From contig CAZSBS010000107.1 in assembly GCA_964605095.1 (NCBI GenBank), positions 1 to 15,222 on the forward strand: a DNA stretch of 15,222 nt. The letters run 5' to 3'. Shown here piece by piece: positions 1 through 6,110 of the stretch (the stretch's first letter is position 1; each line of letters starts with the position of its first letter). This DNA is from JAUWQU01 sp964605095 (GTDB taxonomy: Bacteria > Planctomycetota > Phycisphaerae > SM23-33). A model generated the notes under the pieces. It did no database searches. It worked only from the letters and a program-made list of their open reading frames with translations, and was not told the origin of the DNA. Both the position numbers and the translations under genes were made by a program.

Positions 1-186
1 GAAAACGATGTCGTTCCGATGTTCTACGACCGCAACAGCAAGGGCATTCCGCATGGCTGGATCGCCCGACAGAAGAACGCCATGCGGAGCCTGTCCTGGC
101 GGTTCAGCGCCCGACGGATGGTGCGGGACTATACCATGCGGTGCTATCTGCCGGCTTCGGGAGGGGTGACCTGCTGCCTGCCATGA
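1..186 (+). CDS. glgP: Alpha-glucan (glycogen/starch-type) phosphorylase, C-terminal end only
   Basis: The window opens inside this gene; only the last 61 codons are visible, ending at TGA 184-186. The peptide contains FYDRNSKGIPHGWIARQKN followed by MRSLSWRFSARRMVRDY and a YLPA ending. This is the usual C-terminal signature of GT35 alpha-glucan phosphorylases (a YDRD-x-x-GIP-x-x-W segment, then an RFSxDRMVxDY segment and YLPA). These enzymes release glucose-1-phosphate from the non-reducing ends of storage glucans in the cytoplasm. The catalytic core and PLP site lie outside the window. The stop overlaps the start of the following MarC-type gene (ATGA), so the two are probably translationally coupled. 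The family call rests only on this tail. Confidence 0.8.
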   Translation, partial: ENDVVPMFYDRNSKGIPHGWIARQKNAMRSLSWRFSARRMVRDYTMRCYLPASGGVTCCLP

Positions 187-770
187 ATCTCCTCCATGCC
201 ACAACTTTGCTGGTGCTGGTGATGGACCCGCTGGGCAACGTGCCGATGTTTCTGGCGGCGTTGAAGAACGTTCCCGACAGCCGACGGTGGCGCGTGGTGC
301 TTCGCGAGTTGCTGATCGCGCTGGCGGTGCTGGTGGTGTTCGTCCTGGCGGGGCCGGTGCTGCTGGAAGGCCTGAACATCTCCGAGCCCGCACTGCGGAT
401 CTCCGGCGGGATCGTCCTGTTCCTGATCGCCCTGAAGATGGTCTTCCCGGCGGGCGAAGAGGCAATGGTCGGCAACCACGACGAAGAACCGTTCATCGTC
501 CCGCTTGCGATTCCGTTCGTGGCCGGGCCGTCGGCGATGGCTACCGTCCTGCTTCTGGTCAGCCAGCAGCCCCATCAGAAGATGGCATGTCTGGCGGCAC
601 TGCTGCTGGCGTGGGTGGTGACGGCGGCGGTGCTGATCGTCGGCGACCTCCTGCACCGCGTCCTCGGGCGGCGCGGATTGCACGCAATGGAGCGCCTGAT
701 GGGAATGATCCTGACCACTTTGGCCGTCGATATGTCCCTGGGTGGCATCAGGCAGTTCCTCAAGATGTGA
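183..770 (+). CDS. MarC/YhgN family integral membrane protein
   Basis: 195 residues, about the family's normal length (E. coli YhgN is close to 197). I chose ATG 183 over an in-frame ATG at 141 because it overlaps the upstream stop as ATGA and gives the standard family N-terminus ending in MDPLGNVPMF. Family hallmarks are easy to see: the MDPLGN motif near residue 15, RELLIAL, the SGGIVLFLIALKMVFP segment, EEPFIVPLAIPFVAGP near the middle, and ERLMGMILTTLA near the end. Hydrophobic stretches fit about six transmembrane helices, so it should sit in the inner membrane. The biochemical role of MarC/YhgN proteins is not well established, and the old link to multiple antibiotic resistance is not supported for the family. 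It ends at TGA 768-770 right after the usual C-terminus. Its link with the phosphorylase gene is positional only. Confidence 0.92.
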   Translation: MNLLHATTLLVLVMDPLGNVPMFLAALKNVPDSRRWRVVLRELLIALAVLVVFVLAGPVLLEGLNISEPALRISGGIVLFLIALKMVFPAGEEAMVGNHDEEPFIVPLAIPFVAGPSAMATVLLLVSQQPHQKMACLAALLLAWVVTAAVLIVGDLLHRVLGRRGLHAMERLMGMILTTLAVDMSLGGIRQFLKM

Positions 771-782
771 TGCGCATTGCGA

Positions 783-890
783 TTACCTGGCCGCGCAACT
801 GCATACGCGGACCGCACGGTCCTTGAACTCGGGGATTCTCGCCACGGGGTCCAGGCCGGCCTGGTCGGCATTGTGGATCTTCTCGATCAT
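783..890 (-). CDS. Possible 35-codon ORF coupled to the metF stop
   Basis: The ATG at 890-888 overlaps the stop of the MTHFR-like gene (AATGA), and the frame runs 35 codons to TAA (783-785). The peptide begins MIEKIHNADQAGLDPVAR and ends in VCSCAAR. Third positions are mostly G or C, as in neighbouring genes, which is mild evidence for coding. I do not recognise it. It could be a real small protein co-translated with the reductase, the stub of a gene cut off by rearrangement next to the convergent marC-type gene, or chance. It has no obvious membrane segment; the CSC near the end is the only notable motif. Confidence 0.35.
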   Translation of the reverse strand: MIEKIHNADQAGLDPVARIPEFKDRAVRVCSCAAR

Positions 891-2467
891 TTAGCTGCCC
901 GCGGCTTGGGGGCTTCCTCGGCAGCCTTGGATTTGGGCTTCATCTTCGCCGCGTGGTCGCGCCCAAGGAAGAAGTTCGCCCAGCCGCTCGTTCGCTCCAG
1001 GGCGTTGTCGGCGGCCGGAACGTATTGCGTCCGCATCTCGTCGAGCTTGCCCGCGGCCGAGAACCGCTGGTAAACAAGCGTCCAGACACAGGGCTTGTCG
1101 GCGTCCACCTCGCAGCGCCCGTCGCGGCTGCCGCCGCACGGGCCGTTGCGCTGGCCCTTGGCGCAGCGCGACATGGGGCACAGGTAGCCCAGGTCGAACA
1201 GTGCGCAGTCGCCGCATTCCTGGCAATCGAAGAGGGCACGCTTTATGTTCCGCTCGAAGAAGTAGGCGATTCTTGTGAGCAGCTTCGACTTCTCCAGCAG
1301 CTTGTACGTCCGGCGGCCCAGTCGGTAGCCCAGGGCGCCTTCGGTGAAGACGCAGCGGTGGAAGCACCGGCTGACGTGGTAGTTGGGCGACAGGACGCTC
1401 TTTGGGGCGGTTGCGATGGGGACGCATCTTTCCTTGGCGAACGAGAGGTCCGGGTCTTCGGGGAACAGGTAGAACTCGCCCGGCTGGCTGTAGCTTATCT
1501 CGCGGACATGATCTCGCCAGTTCTCGCCGATCTCCTGGGAGCGGCGGATGATCTGCTCGAAGTCCTCGAACTTCAGGCCGAAGCCGCCCAGGTGTACGCC
1601 GGCGAACTTAAGACCGCGGAAGATGGCCATCATTTTGGCGGCGCGTTCGAGGCGGGCGCCCTTGCCCTTGTCGGCACTGCCGGCCTCGGCCGACAGGGCC
1701 GCCAGGAGCTCGTCGCTGACGACGCAGCCGGGGACCAGGCCCTTGTTCATCTGCGTGCCGGCGCCCTTGGACACCGCGTAGACGTTGCCGAATACCGGCA
1801 CGTCCAGGCCGCGGTACTTGAGGTACTTGAGGATCTCGGCAAACTTGCGCATGTCGTAGCCGAGTTGCGGGATGACGAAGTCCGCCCCGGCGGCGATCTT
1901 CTTCTCGAGCTTGTACATCTGAGGCAGCAACTCCGCCTCGTGGCGTTTGAACGGCGAGACGGCGCAGGCCAGCAGGAAGTCCGTGGCCGGCAGGCGGTCG
2001 GTCGTGCCGGGCTTTCGGCCAGGGATCTCCAGGCCGCCGTTCATGCCCTTTAGCATGCGGATGGCGTGGACGGCGTCGAAATCGAAGATCGGCTTGGCCA
2101 GGCCGTCGTAACCACCCGCGGGGTAGTCACCCGTGATGACCAGCAGGTTGTTAAGCCCGCTTCGCGCCAGGGCCGAGGCCCGCGACTCGATCATGTTGCG
2201 GTTGACGTCGCGACAGGAAAAATGCACCAGCGGCTCGACGCCCATCGCCATCAGCTCCCGGCCCAGCACGTCGGGGCTCAGGGCTGGGTTGCCGCCGGGG
2301 TTGTCCGTTATGCTAACGGCGTGGATCGCCGCGGTGGACGCCATAAGCTTCTGGCCGAACTCGATTATCTGCTCGACCGCCTTGCCCGCATGTCCCCGGC
2401 CGGGAACCAACTCGCACGTGACGATGAACTCCGTGCCCGCCAGCAGCTTTTCCTTGAGCTTACTCAT
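887..2467 (-). CDS. metF: Methylenetetrahydrofolate reductase fused to MetV-like Cys-rich C-terminal domain
   Basis: 526 residues. The N-terminal ~290 residues are the MTHFR TIM barrel: a CELVPGRG segment with the likely catalytic Glu at residue 19, SITDNPGGNP, HFSCRDVNRN, and LLVITGDYP. It reduces 5,10-methylene-THF to 5-methyl-THF in the cytoplasm, using FAD. Residues about 414-462 form a Cys-rich module (CQECGDC, LCPMSRCAKG, NGPCGG, then two more Cys), matching the C-terminal MTHFR/MetV domain family that binds metal and is a separate subunit in acetogens. The tail after residue ~505 is Lys/Ala/Pro-rich and probably disordered. I chose ATG 2467 because it starts the conserved MSKLKEKLLAGTEF N-terminus; the in-frame ATG at 2533 would add 22 unlikely residues. 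A weak GGAG lies 14 bases upstream. The fused domain suggests a ferredoxin- or other-donor-linked rather than a plain NADH-linked enzyme, but the donor cannot be read from sequence. Confidence 0.9.
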   Translation of the reverse strand: MSKLKEKLLAGTEFIVTCELVPGRGHAGKAVEQIIEFGQKLMASTAAIHAVSITDNPGGNPALSPDVLGRELMAMGVEPLVHFSCRDVNRNMIESRASALARSGLNNLLVITGDYPAGGYDGLAKPIFDFDAVHAIRMLKGMNGGLEIPGRKPGTTDRLPATDFLLACAVSPFKRHEAELLPQMYKLEKKIAAGADFVIPQLGYDMRKFAEILKYLKYRGLDVPVFGNVYAVSKGAGTQMNKGLVPGCVVSDELLAALSAEAGSADKGKGARLERAAKMMAIFRGLKFAGVHLGGFGLKFEDFEQIIRRSQEIGENWRDHVREISYSQPGEFYLFPEDPDLSFAKERCVPIATAPKSVLSPNYHVSRCFHRCVFTEGALGYRLGRRTYKLLEKSKLLTRIAYFFERNIKRALFDCQECGDCALFDLGYLCPMSRCAKGQRNGPCGGSRDGRCEVDADKPCVWTLVYQRFSAAGKLDEMRTQYVPAADNALERTSGWANFFLGRDHAAKMKPKSKAAEEAPKPRAAK

Positions 2468-2576
2468 GTCTACGCTTAATGCTCCATGCCTCACTGTCTT
2501 TTGATAACAACACAGCCACGTCCATTTCAGCAAAACAAGGGCAATAATCCAAGCCTTTTCGTCACGGCGGCACTTA

Positions 2577-2606
2577 TTGACAGCCTGTTGCGCGGGGTGA
2601 TAGAAT
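2577..2606 (+). promoter_or_regulatory. Sigma-70-type promoter of tRNA-Sec
   Basis: TTGACA (2577-2582, perfect -35) and TAGAAT (2601-2606, one mismatch to TATAAT) are separated by 18 bp. Transcription would start near 2613, about a dozen bases before the tRNA. It is one of the clearest promoters in the window and gives the tRNA its own transcription unit, facing away from metF. Confidence 0.75.
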
Positions 2607-2625
2607 CACATCTTGTTCACGGGAT

Positions 2626-2719
2626 GGAGGTGAACGGTAGCCTGGTGGCGCCCCTGGTCTTCAAAACCAGTGTGGGGCTCAACAAAGTCCCGGGTGGGTT
2701 CGATTCCCATTCGCCTCCG
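2626..2719 (+). tRNA. selC: tRNA-Sec (selenocysteine, anticodon TCA)
   Basis: 94 bases. The acceptor stem is 8 bp (2626-2633 GGAGGTGA with 2711-2718 TCGCCTCC, one G-U), the extended length typical of bacterial tRNA-Sec. The anticodon stem CTGGT/ACCAG encloses loop CTTCAAA with anticodon TCA at 2661-2663, which reads UGA. A long variable arm follows, with stem GGGGCT/AGTCCC. The T arm is GTGGG-TTCGATT-CCCAT. Discriminator base G at 2719 is standard for tRNA-Sec. The 3' CCA is not encoded. The D arm looks irregular by eye, as it often does in this tRNA. SelA converts Ser to Sec on it, and SelB delivers it to UGA codons. Confidence 0.96.
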
Positions 2720-2724
2720 TGCGG

Positions 2725-2745
2725 CTGCGGCCCAGAGGGCCGCAG
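2725..2745 (+). terminator. GC-rich hairpin after tRNA-Sec, possible terminator or processing hairpin
   Basis: CTGCGGCCC-AGA-GGGCCGCAG is a perfect 9-bp stem with a 3-base loop starting 6 bases after the tRNA. No T-run follows; the next bases are purine-rich (GAAGAAGC). It is therefore not a canonical intrinsic terminator on the plus strand. It may stop RNA polymerase weakly or protect or mark the 3' end of the pre-tRNA. Confidence 0.45.
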
Positions 2746-2775
2746 GAAGAAGCAAAAGAAGAAGAATCTTTAGAG

Positions 2776-2861
2776 GGGGATTACATGGATTAAAGGATTA
2801 TATGGATTAAGAAACAAATATATGTTTTTATCCGTGTAATCCTTTAATCCATGTAATCCCC
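2776..2861. repeat. Inverted-repeat element with 25-bp perfect arms
   Basis: Arm 2776-2800 (GGGGATTACATGGATTAAAG then GATTA) is the exact reverse complement of 2837-2861, with a 36-bp centre. Each arm is also an internal direct repeat of a ~16-bp GGATTA-x-ATGGATTAA unit; 2779-2794 and 2796-2811 match except at one position. The AT-rich arms contrast with the GC-rich genes. It lies between the convergent tRNA-Sec and selD genes, so it would form a long hairpin in either transcript. It looks like a dispersed intergenic repeat rather than a gene. Confidence 0.85.
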
Positions 2862-2876
2862 TACAAAAGTTTCTGT

Positions 2877-2903
2877 TTCTTCTTCTTCTTCTTCTTCTTC
2901 TTC
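2877..2903. repeat. (TTC)9 microsatellite abutting the selD stop
   Basis: Nine uninterrupted TTC units end right at the selD stop codon (TAA on the minus strand at 2904-2906). An imperfect GAA-rich counterpart lies at about 2746-2769, so the microsatellite and its partner flank the inverted repeat and could extend its stem. Slippage here would change the selD 3' untranslated region, not the protein. Confidence 0.85.
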
Positions 2904-4544
2904 TTATCCGCAGCATCCGCCTTTGTGCTTTTGCGCCTGGGGCGCCGGCGTGGCGGCGAGGGTTTCATCGTAGAACATCTTGACCGTCGCGCCGCCGATG
3001 AAGACCGCCAGCCAGAGCGCCTCGGCCAACTGCTCGGGCGTCAGGCCCATCTTGAGTGCCTTTGCGTGGTGGAGTTTCAGGCACAGCCCGCAGCGGCTCA
3101 GGATCACCAGCGCGTAGGTTATGAGTTCCTTGGTCTTGGCGTCGATTGCCCCGTCGGCGGCACTGGCTTTCAGCATGGCTGTCCAGGCTTCGACAGTCCG
3201 GGCGGTTGTGCTCTTGTCATCGCCGGTGGCGCCCGCAGCCGTCGTGGCGGCCTGGGCCGAGCAGCAAGCCGACACCGGTGCGGCCTCTGACTTTTCGTCG
3301 TGGGGCAGATCGTCGACGACCGTATTTACAGGCGCGGCTGAGGCGTCCTGGCTGGCGAGCGTGACGACGATCTTGCCGTCGGATTTTCCGATGATTCTCC
3401 CGATGGTCGCCGCCATCGTGCCGCGGGCCTTGAGTGCGGCCAGGAGCTTCTCGTGCCTCTCGGCCGGGACGCAAATCATCAGCCCGCCGGAGGTCTGGGC
3501 GTCGAATCCCAGCAGTACGCCGACTTCGGGGACGCCGTCAGCGGCGCTGATGTCGTCGCCGACATACTCGGTGTTCCGCTCAATGGCGCCGGGGATCACG
3601 CCGTCGCCCAGGGCCTCGATAGCCCCGTCGAATGCGGGCAGGCGGTCGGCGTAAATCTGGGCCGTAACGCCGGAGTGGCGGCAGAGGCTGATGAGGTGCC
3701 CGAACAGGCCGAAGCCTGTAACGTCCGTGCAGGCCGAGGCGCCGACCTCGTTCATGGCCTCGGCGGCGGCGCGGTTGAGCGTCGCCATGGACTCAGCCTG
3801 GGCCTTCTCGTCGCCTCCGGGCCGGCCTATCTGGCGGCAAAAGCCCAGCACGCCCGTGCCCAACGGCTTGGTCAGCACGATCACGTCGCCGGGCCTGGCT
3901 GTCTCGTGCCGCACCGCCGAGGCGGCGGCGATCGTGCCGGTGATAGCGAAGCCCAGCTTGATCTCATCGTCCTTGATGCTGTGGCCGCCGATGAGGGCCA
4001 CGTCAGCCTGGGCGAAAACGTCCATCGCCCCGCGCGTCATCTGGTAGACGATTTCCGTGTCGAGGGTCTCCGACGGAAACGCCAGCACGCTCAGGGCGGT
4101 ACGGGGCACGCCGCCCATGGCGTAGACGTCGGACAGACAGTTGGCGGCGCATATCCGCCCGAAGGTGTAGGCATCGTCCACGCAGGGCGTCATCACGTCC
4201 ACGGTCTGGACGAGGCACAGATCGTCGGTCAGCTTATAGATTCCCGCGTCGTCGCCGGAGGGCATGCCTGAGAGCACGGCCGGGTCGTTTACGGCGGGCA
4301 ACCGCTGGAGGACCGCTTCGAGGTCGCCGGGGGCGATCTTCGACGCGCAGCCGGCGTTGTGGACCATCTTGAGCAGCTTGACTTCGCCGGCGACGGGCTT
4401 GGGCTTTTCGCCGGCACACGGGCAGATTCCATCCTGCTTGAACACGTCGCACGGGCATGGCCTGCGGGGGTCGCATATGCAATGCCCGAGCTTCATCGAA
4501 CGCTGCATTATTCGCCGGCGTTTGGCCAGGTCTGGTTGCGCCAT
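2904..4544 (-). CDS. selD: Selenophosphate synthetase with N-terminal Cys-rich segment and C-terminal AhpD/CMD-like domain
   Basis: 546 residues against ~350 for ordinary SelD. Residues 20-45 are Cys-rich (HCICDPRRPCPCDVF, then CPCAGE). From ~58 the SelD core begins: NAGCASKI carries Cys66 and Lys69, which correspond to E. coli SelD Cys17 and Lys20, so the catalytic position is Cys, not Sec. SGDDAGIY, DVMTPCVDD, FGRICAANCLSDVYAMGG and the VTGFGLFGHL segment are typical ATP-binding and core motifs. SelD makes selenophosphate from selenide and ATP for Sec synthesis. After an Ala/Thr-rich linker, residues ~464-528 form a carboxymuconolactone-decarboxylase/AhpD-like helical domain with SRCGLCLKLHH (Cys485-x-x-Cys488, then His492/493), the redox pattern of AhpD. 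The protein ends in GGCCG. The start is supported by a GAGGGAG Shine-Dalgarno. The gene is 63 bp downstream of the selenoprotein gene and probably co-transcribed with it. Confidence 0.93.
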   Translation of the reverse strand: MAQPDLAKRRRIMQRSMKLGHCICDPRRPCPCDVFKQDGICPCAGEKPKPVAGEVKLLKMVHNAGCASKIAPGDLEAVLQRLPAVNDPAVLSGMPSGDDAGIYKLTDDLCLVQTVDVMTPCVDDAYTFGRICAANCLSDVYAMGGVPRTALSVLAFPSETLDTEIVYQMTRGAMDVFAQADVALIGGHSIKDDEIKLGFAITGTIAAASAVRHETARPGDVIVLTKPLGTGVLGFCRQIGRPGGDEKAQAESMATLNRAAAEAMNEVGASACTDVTGFGLFGHLISLCRHSGVTAQIYADRLPAFDGAIEALGDGVIPGAIERNTEYVGDDISAADGVPEVGVLLGFDAQTSGGLMICVPAERHEKLLAALKARGTMAATIGRIIGKSDGKIVVTLASQDASAAPVNTVVDDLPHDEKSEAAPVSACCSAQAATTAAGATGDDKSTTARTVEAWTAMLKASAADGAIDAKTKELITYALVILSRCGLCLKLHHAKALKMGLTPEQLAEALWLAVFIGGATVKMFYDETLAATPAPQAQKHKGGCCG

Positions 4545-4607
4545 TATTTCGCTCCCTCGCGCCGGTCCGCCGAATCATGCAACTTCAAGCGCGGGGCAGC
4601 GGCGCGG

Positions 4608-5942
4608 TCAATTGATTGTCAGCTTGCCTTCGGTCGCGACCAGCTTGAACGGGCTGGTGTCGTACTTCACTTCAACGGTGAATGTGCCCTTCAGCGTTTC
4701 GGGCGCTCCCCATGAGCGCGAACAGGTGAAGCCTCAGCCATACCCCAAGGTGTTCTGGTAGACTTGCGCGCCGGTGGCGTCCTTGATGGTGATTTGCGGC
4801 TCCGGCGGCTGTTTGCCGTCGTAGGTCGCCAGGCCCGTGATTGGCCTGCCGGCGGCATCGGTGAGAACCAGCGACAGCATGACCTGCTGTGCCTGCTTGT
4901 TGGCCTTGACGGTGGCGCTTAGCGGCGAGCCGATCGCGATCTGGGCCATCTTGCCGGCCTCGACGGCGACCTTGGAGGACGCCGCGGCCGGTGATATCCC
5001 GACGGCCAGGCGAGCCCGTTGGCCCTTGTCGTCCGGGGCAGAGAACTCCTCGTAGCTTCTCATAACGTACGCGCCGGCCGGGACCGCCACCGGCTCGGGC
5101 CCGCCCTCAAGAGGCAGGACGAACTTGTCGCCGATCAGCATGCACGACCACTTTGGGTGGTCGATGTGGAGCATTCCGGCCTCAAGCTCGACCTGCTTGG
5201 CGGACACCTGCTTGCCATCCTGCGATAAGGCCACCTCGTACCACTTGCCGCCAACCTCGATGGGCGAACCGCAGCACGCCTTGCGGACATCCTTGGCGAA
5301 CGTGCCGTCGCCGAGATCGACCGCCACCGTGTCGCCGGGAACCACGGCGACGTTCTTGCCCAAGGCTCGCCTCTGCCATGCGTTGCCGGGCTGGAAGTTG
5401 TTGTCGCCGTTGACGATCCGCACCGCCAACTCGCGATCGCCGAAGTTGCACTTGCCCTGCATGGCTGTGCCCAGCGTAAGGTCAACCCGCCGATAGGTGC
5501 CGGACTTGATGTACCGGCCGGTTACCGTCATCGGGACCAGCTTCCCGTCGATGGCCGCCTTTACGTCGACTGGCCCGAACGTGGCATGGTACAGGTCTCC
5601 GGCCTCGGCGATGATTTTCAGGGCCGCGGTGGGCGCGCCGGCAAACTTGCCCTTGCCGGTGCCGTCGAAGCGAACGACGTCGGGGGCCTTGGCGTCGGCG
5701 GTGGATGAATCGATGGCCACCTGCAACTCCCAGCCCGTGCCGCTGACCGCGCCCACCCGGGCCTGGCTGGAGACCAGGCCGGAACCTTCCTGGCCCGGCT
5801 TAAAGCCGGTGCCCTGAACGAAGACGGGCCGGAGGCCCAGCGCCAGGTCGGCATCGCACGCCACCGGCGTCAACTCGCCCGCCCAGGCCGCAAGGGCCAT
5901 CGCAAGCAGGCACAGCACCGTCATGTACGTCTTCATTCTCAT
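4608..5942 (-). CDS. Candidate novel secreted selenoprotein (UGA = Sec403), unknown family
   Basis: 444 residues if TGA 4734-4736 is read as Sec. An ordinary annotation would stop there, 402 residues in. The frame then stays open for 41 codons to TGA 4608-4610, and that stretch looks coding (GC-rich third positions; beta-strand-like TLKGTFTVEVKYDTSPFKL and VATEGKLTIN). The junction reads NTLGYG-U-GFTC-SRSW, a Sec-x-x-x-Cys redox-type motif (Sec403, Cys407). Residues 1-21 are a signal peptide (positive start, hydrophobic core, AWA before the mature end), so the protein is exported. The mature part is Gly/Ala-rich and probably beta-sandwich. It has further Cys at about 29, KCNF, KACCG and WSCM. 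I chose ATG 5942, which has GGGAG six bases upstream; ATG 5936 is an alternative. A TATAAT promoter lies upstream and selD 63 bp downstream. The Cys form of this motif should exist in homologues. The alternative is a recent nonsense mutation. Function unknown. Confidence 0.82.
4689..4736 (-). promoter_or_regulatory. SECIS-like hairpin directly after the in-frame UGA
   Basis: Counting from the base after the UGA (4736-4734), the RNA folds as an outer stem CUUCA/UGAAG (bases 3-7 with 41-45), a short middle stem UUC/GAA with a CC bulge, and an apical stem GCGCUC/GAGCGC closing the loop AUGGG. The apical loop begins 21 bases after the UGA. This matches the position and shape of bacterial SECIS elements, which sit within the coding sequence just 3' of the UGA and are bound by the SelB C-terminal winged helices. 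The loop contains Gs, but not within its first two positions, so it deviates from the strictest consensus. Folding was done by eye. Confidence 0.7.
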
Positions 5943-5990
5943 ATCCGGTCTCCCTAAAAGACAACGCGGCTGGAAAACACCCGCCGCCGG

Positions 5991-6024
5991 CAAGCCGCCG
6001 GCTTGTCATGCCTCGCCGGGCATG
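5991..6024 (-). promoter_or_regulatory. Two adjacent hairpins in the selenoprotein leader
   Basis: CAAGCC-GCC-GGCTTG (5991-6005) and CATGCC-TCGCCG-GGCATG (6007-6024) are two perfect 6-bp stems one base apart. They sit just after the predicted start of transcription (~6026), in an ~84-base leader. They may stabilise the message, regulate translation, or be a dispersed palindromic repeat; the sequence does not decide. Confidence 0.5.
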
Positions 6025-6032
6025 TTACAGGT

Positions 6033-6061
6033 ATTATACATCGTAGCGATGCCTTAAAACC
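6033..6061 (-). promoter_or_regulatory. Promoter of the selenoprotein-selD operon
   Basis: On the minus strand a perfect -10 TATAAT (6038-6033) follows a 17-bp spacer from GGTTTT (6061-6056), a weak -35. Transcription would start near 6026 and run through the selenoprotein gene into selD. The promoter lies in the 168-bp gap after selB, where no strong terminator is visible, so read-through from selB is also possible. Confidence 0.55.
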
Positions 6062-6110
6062 ATAAACTGGCGGGGCATTCGCATCTTGACGGGGTTGTTC
6101 CGAAAGGCTG

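Noticed and set aside
768..1073. Read-through of the marC-type TGA stop into 100 further codons
   Set aside because: The protein ends where the family normally ends, and most of the extension is antisense to the MTHFR gene.
953..2053. 366-codon open frame on the plus strand
   Set aside because: Antisense to the MTHFR gene, no family motifs, no ribosome site; a by-product of GC-rich third positions.
2752..2903. Insertion sequence or mobile gene remnant
   Set aside because: Inverted repeats are present but no coding sequence or target duplication can be seen; it is only a repeat element.
2904..4544. SelD as a selenoprotein itself
   Set aside because: The catalytic position (residue 66) is encoded by a Cys codon and no in-frame TGA occurs in the gene.
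4596..4733. Separate small gene starting after TGA 4736
   Set aside because: No ribosome site or sensible start codon; the reading frame is the same as the upstream secreted protein, so Sec read-through explains it better.
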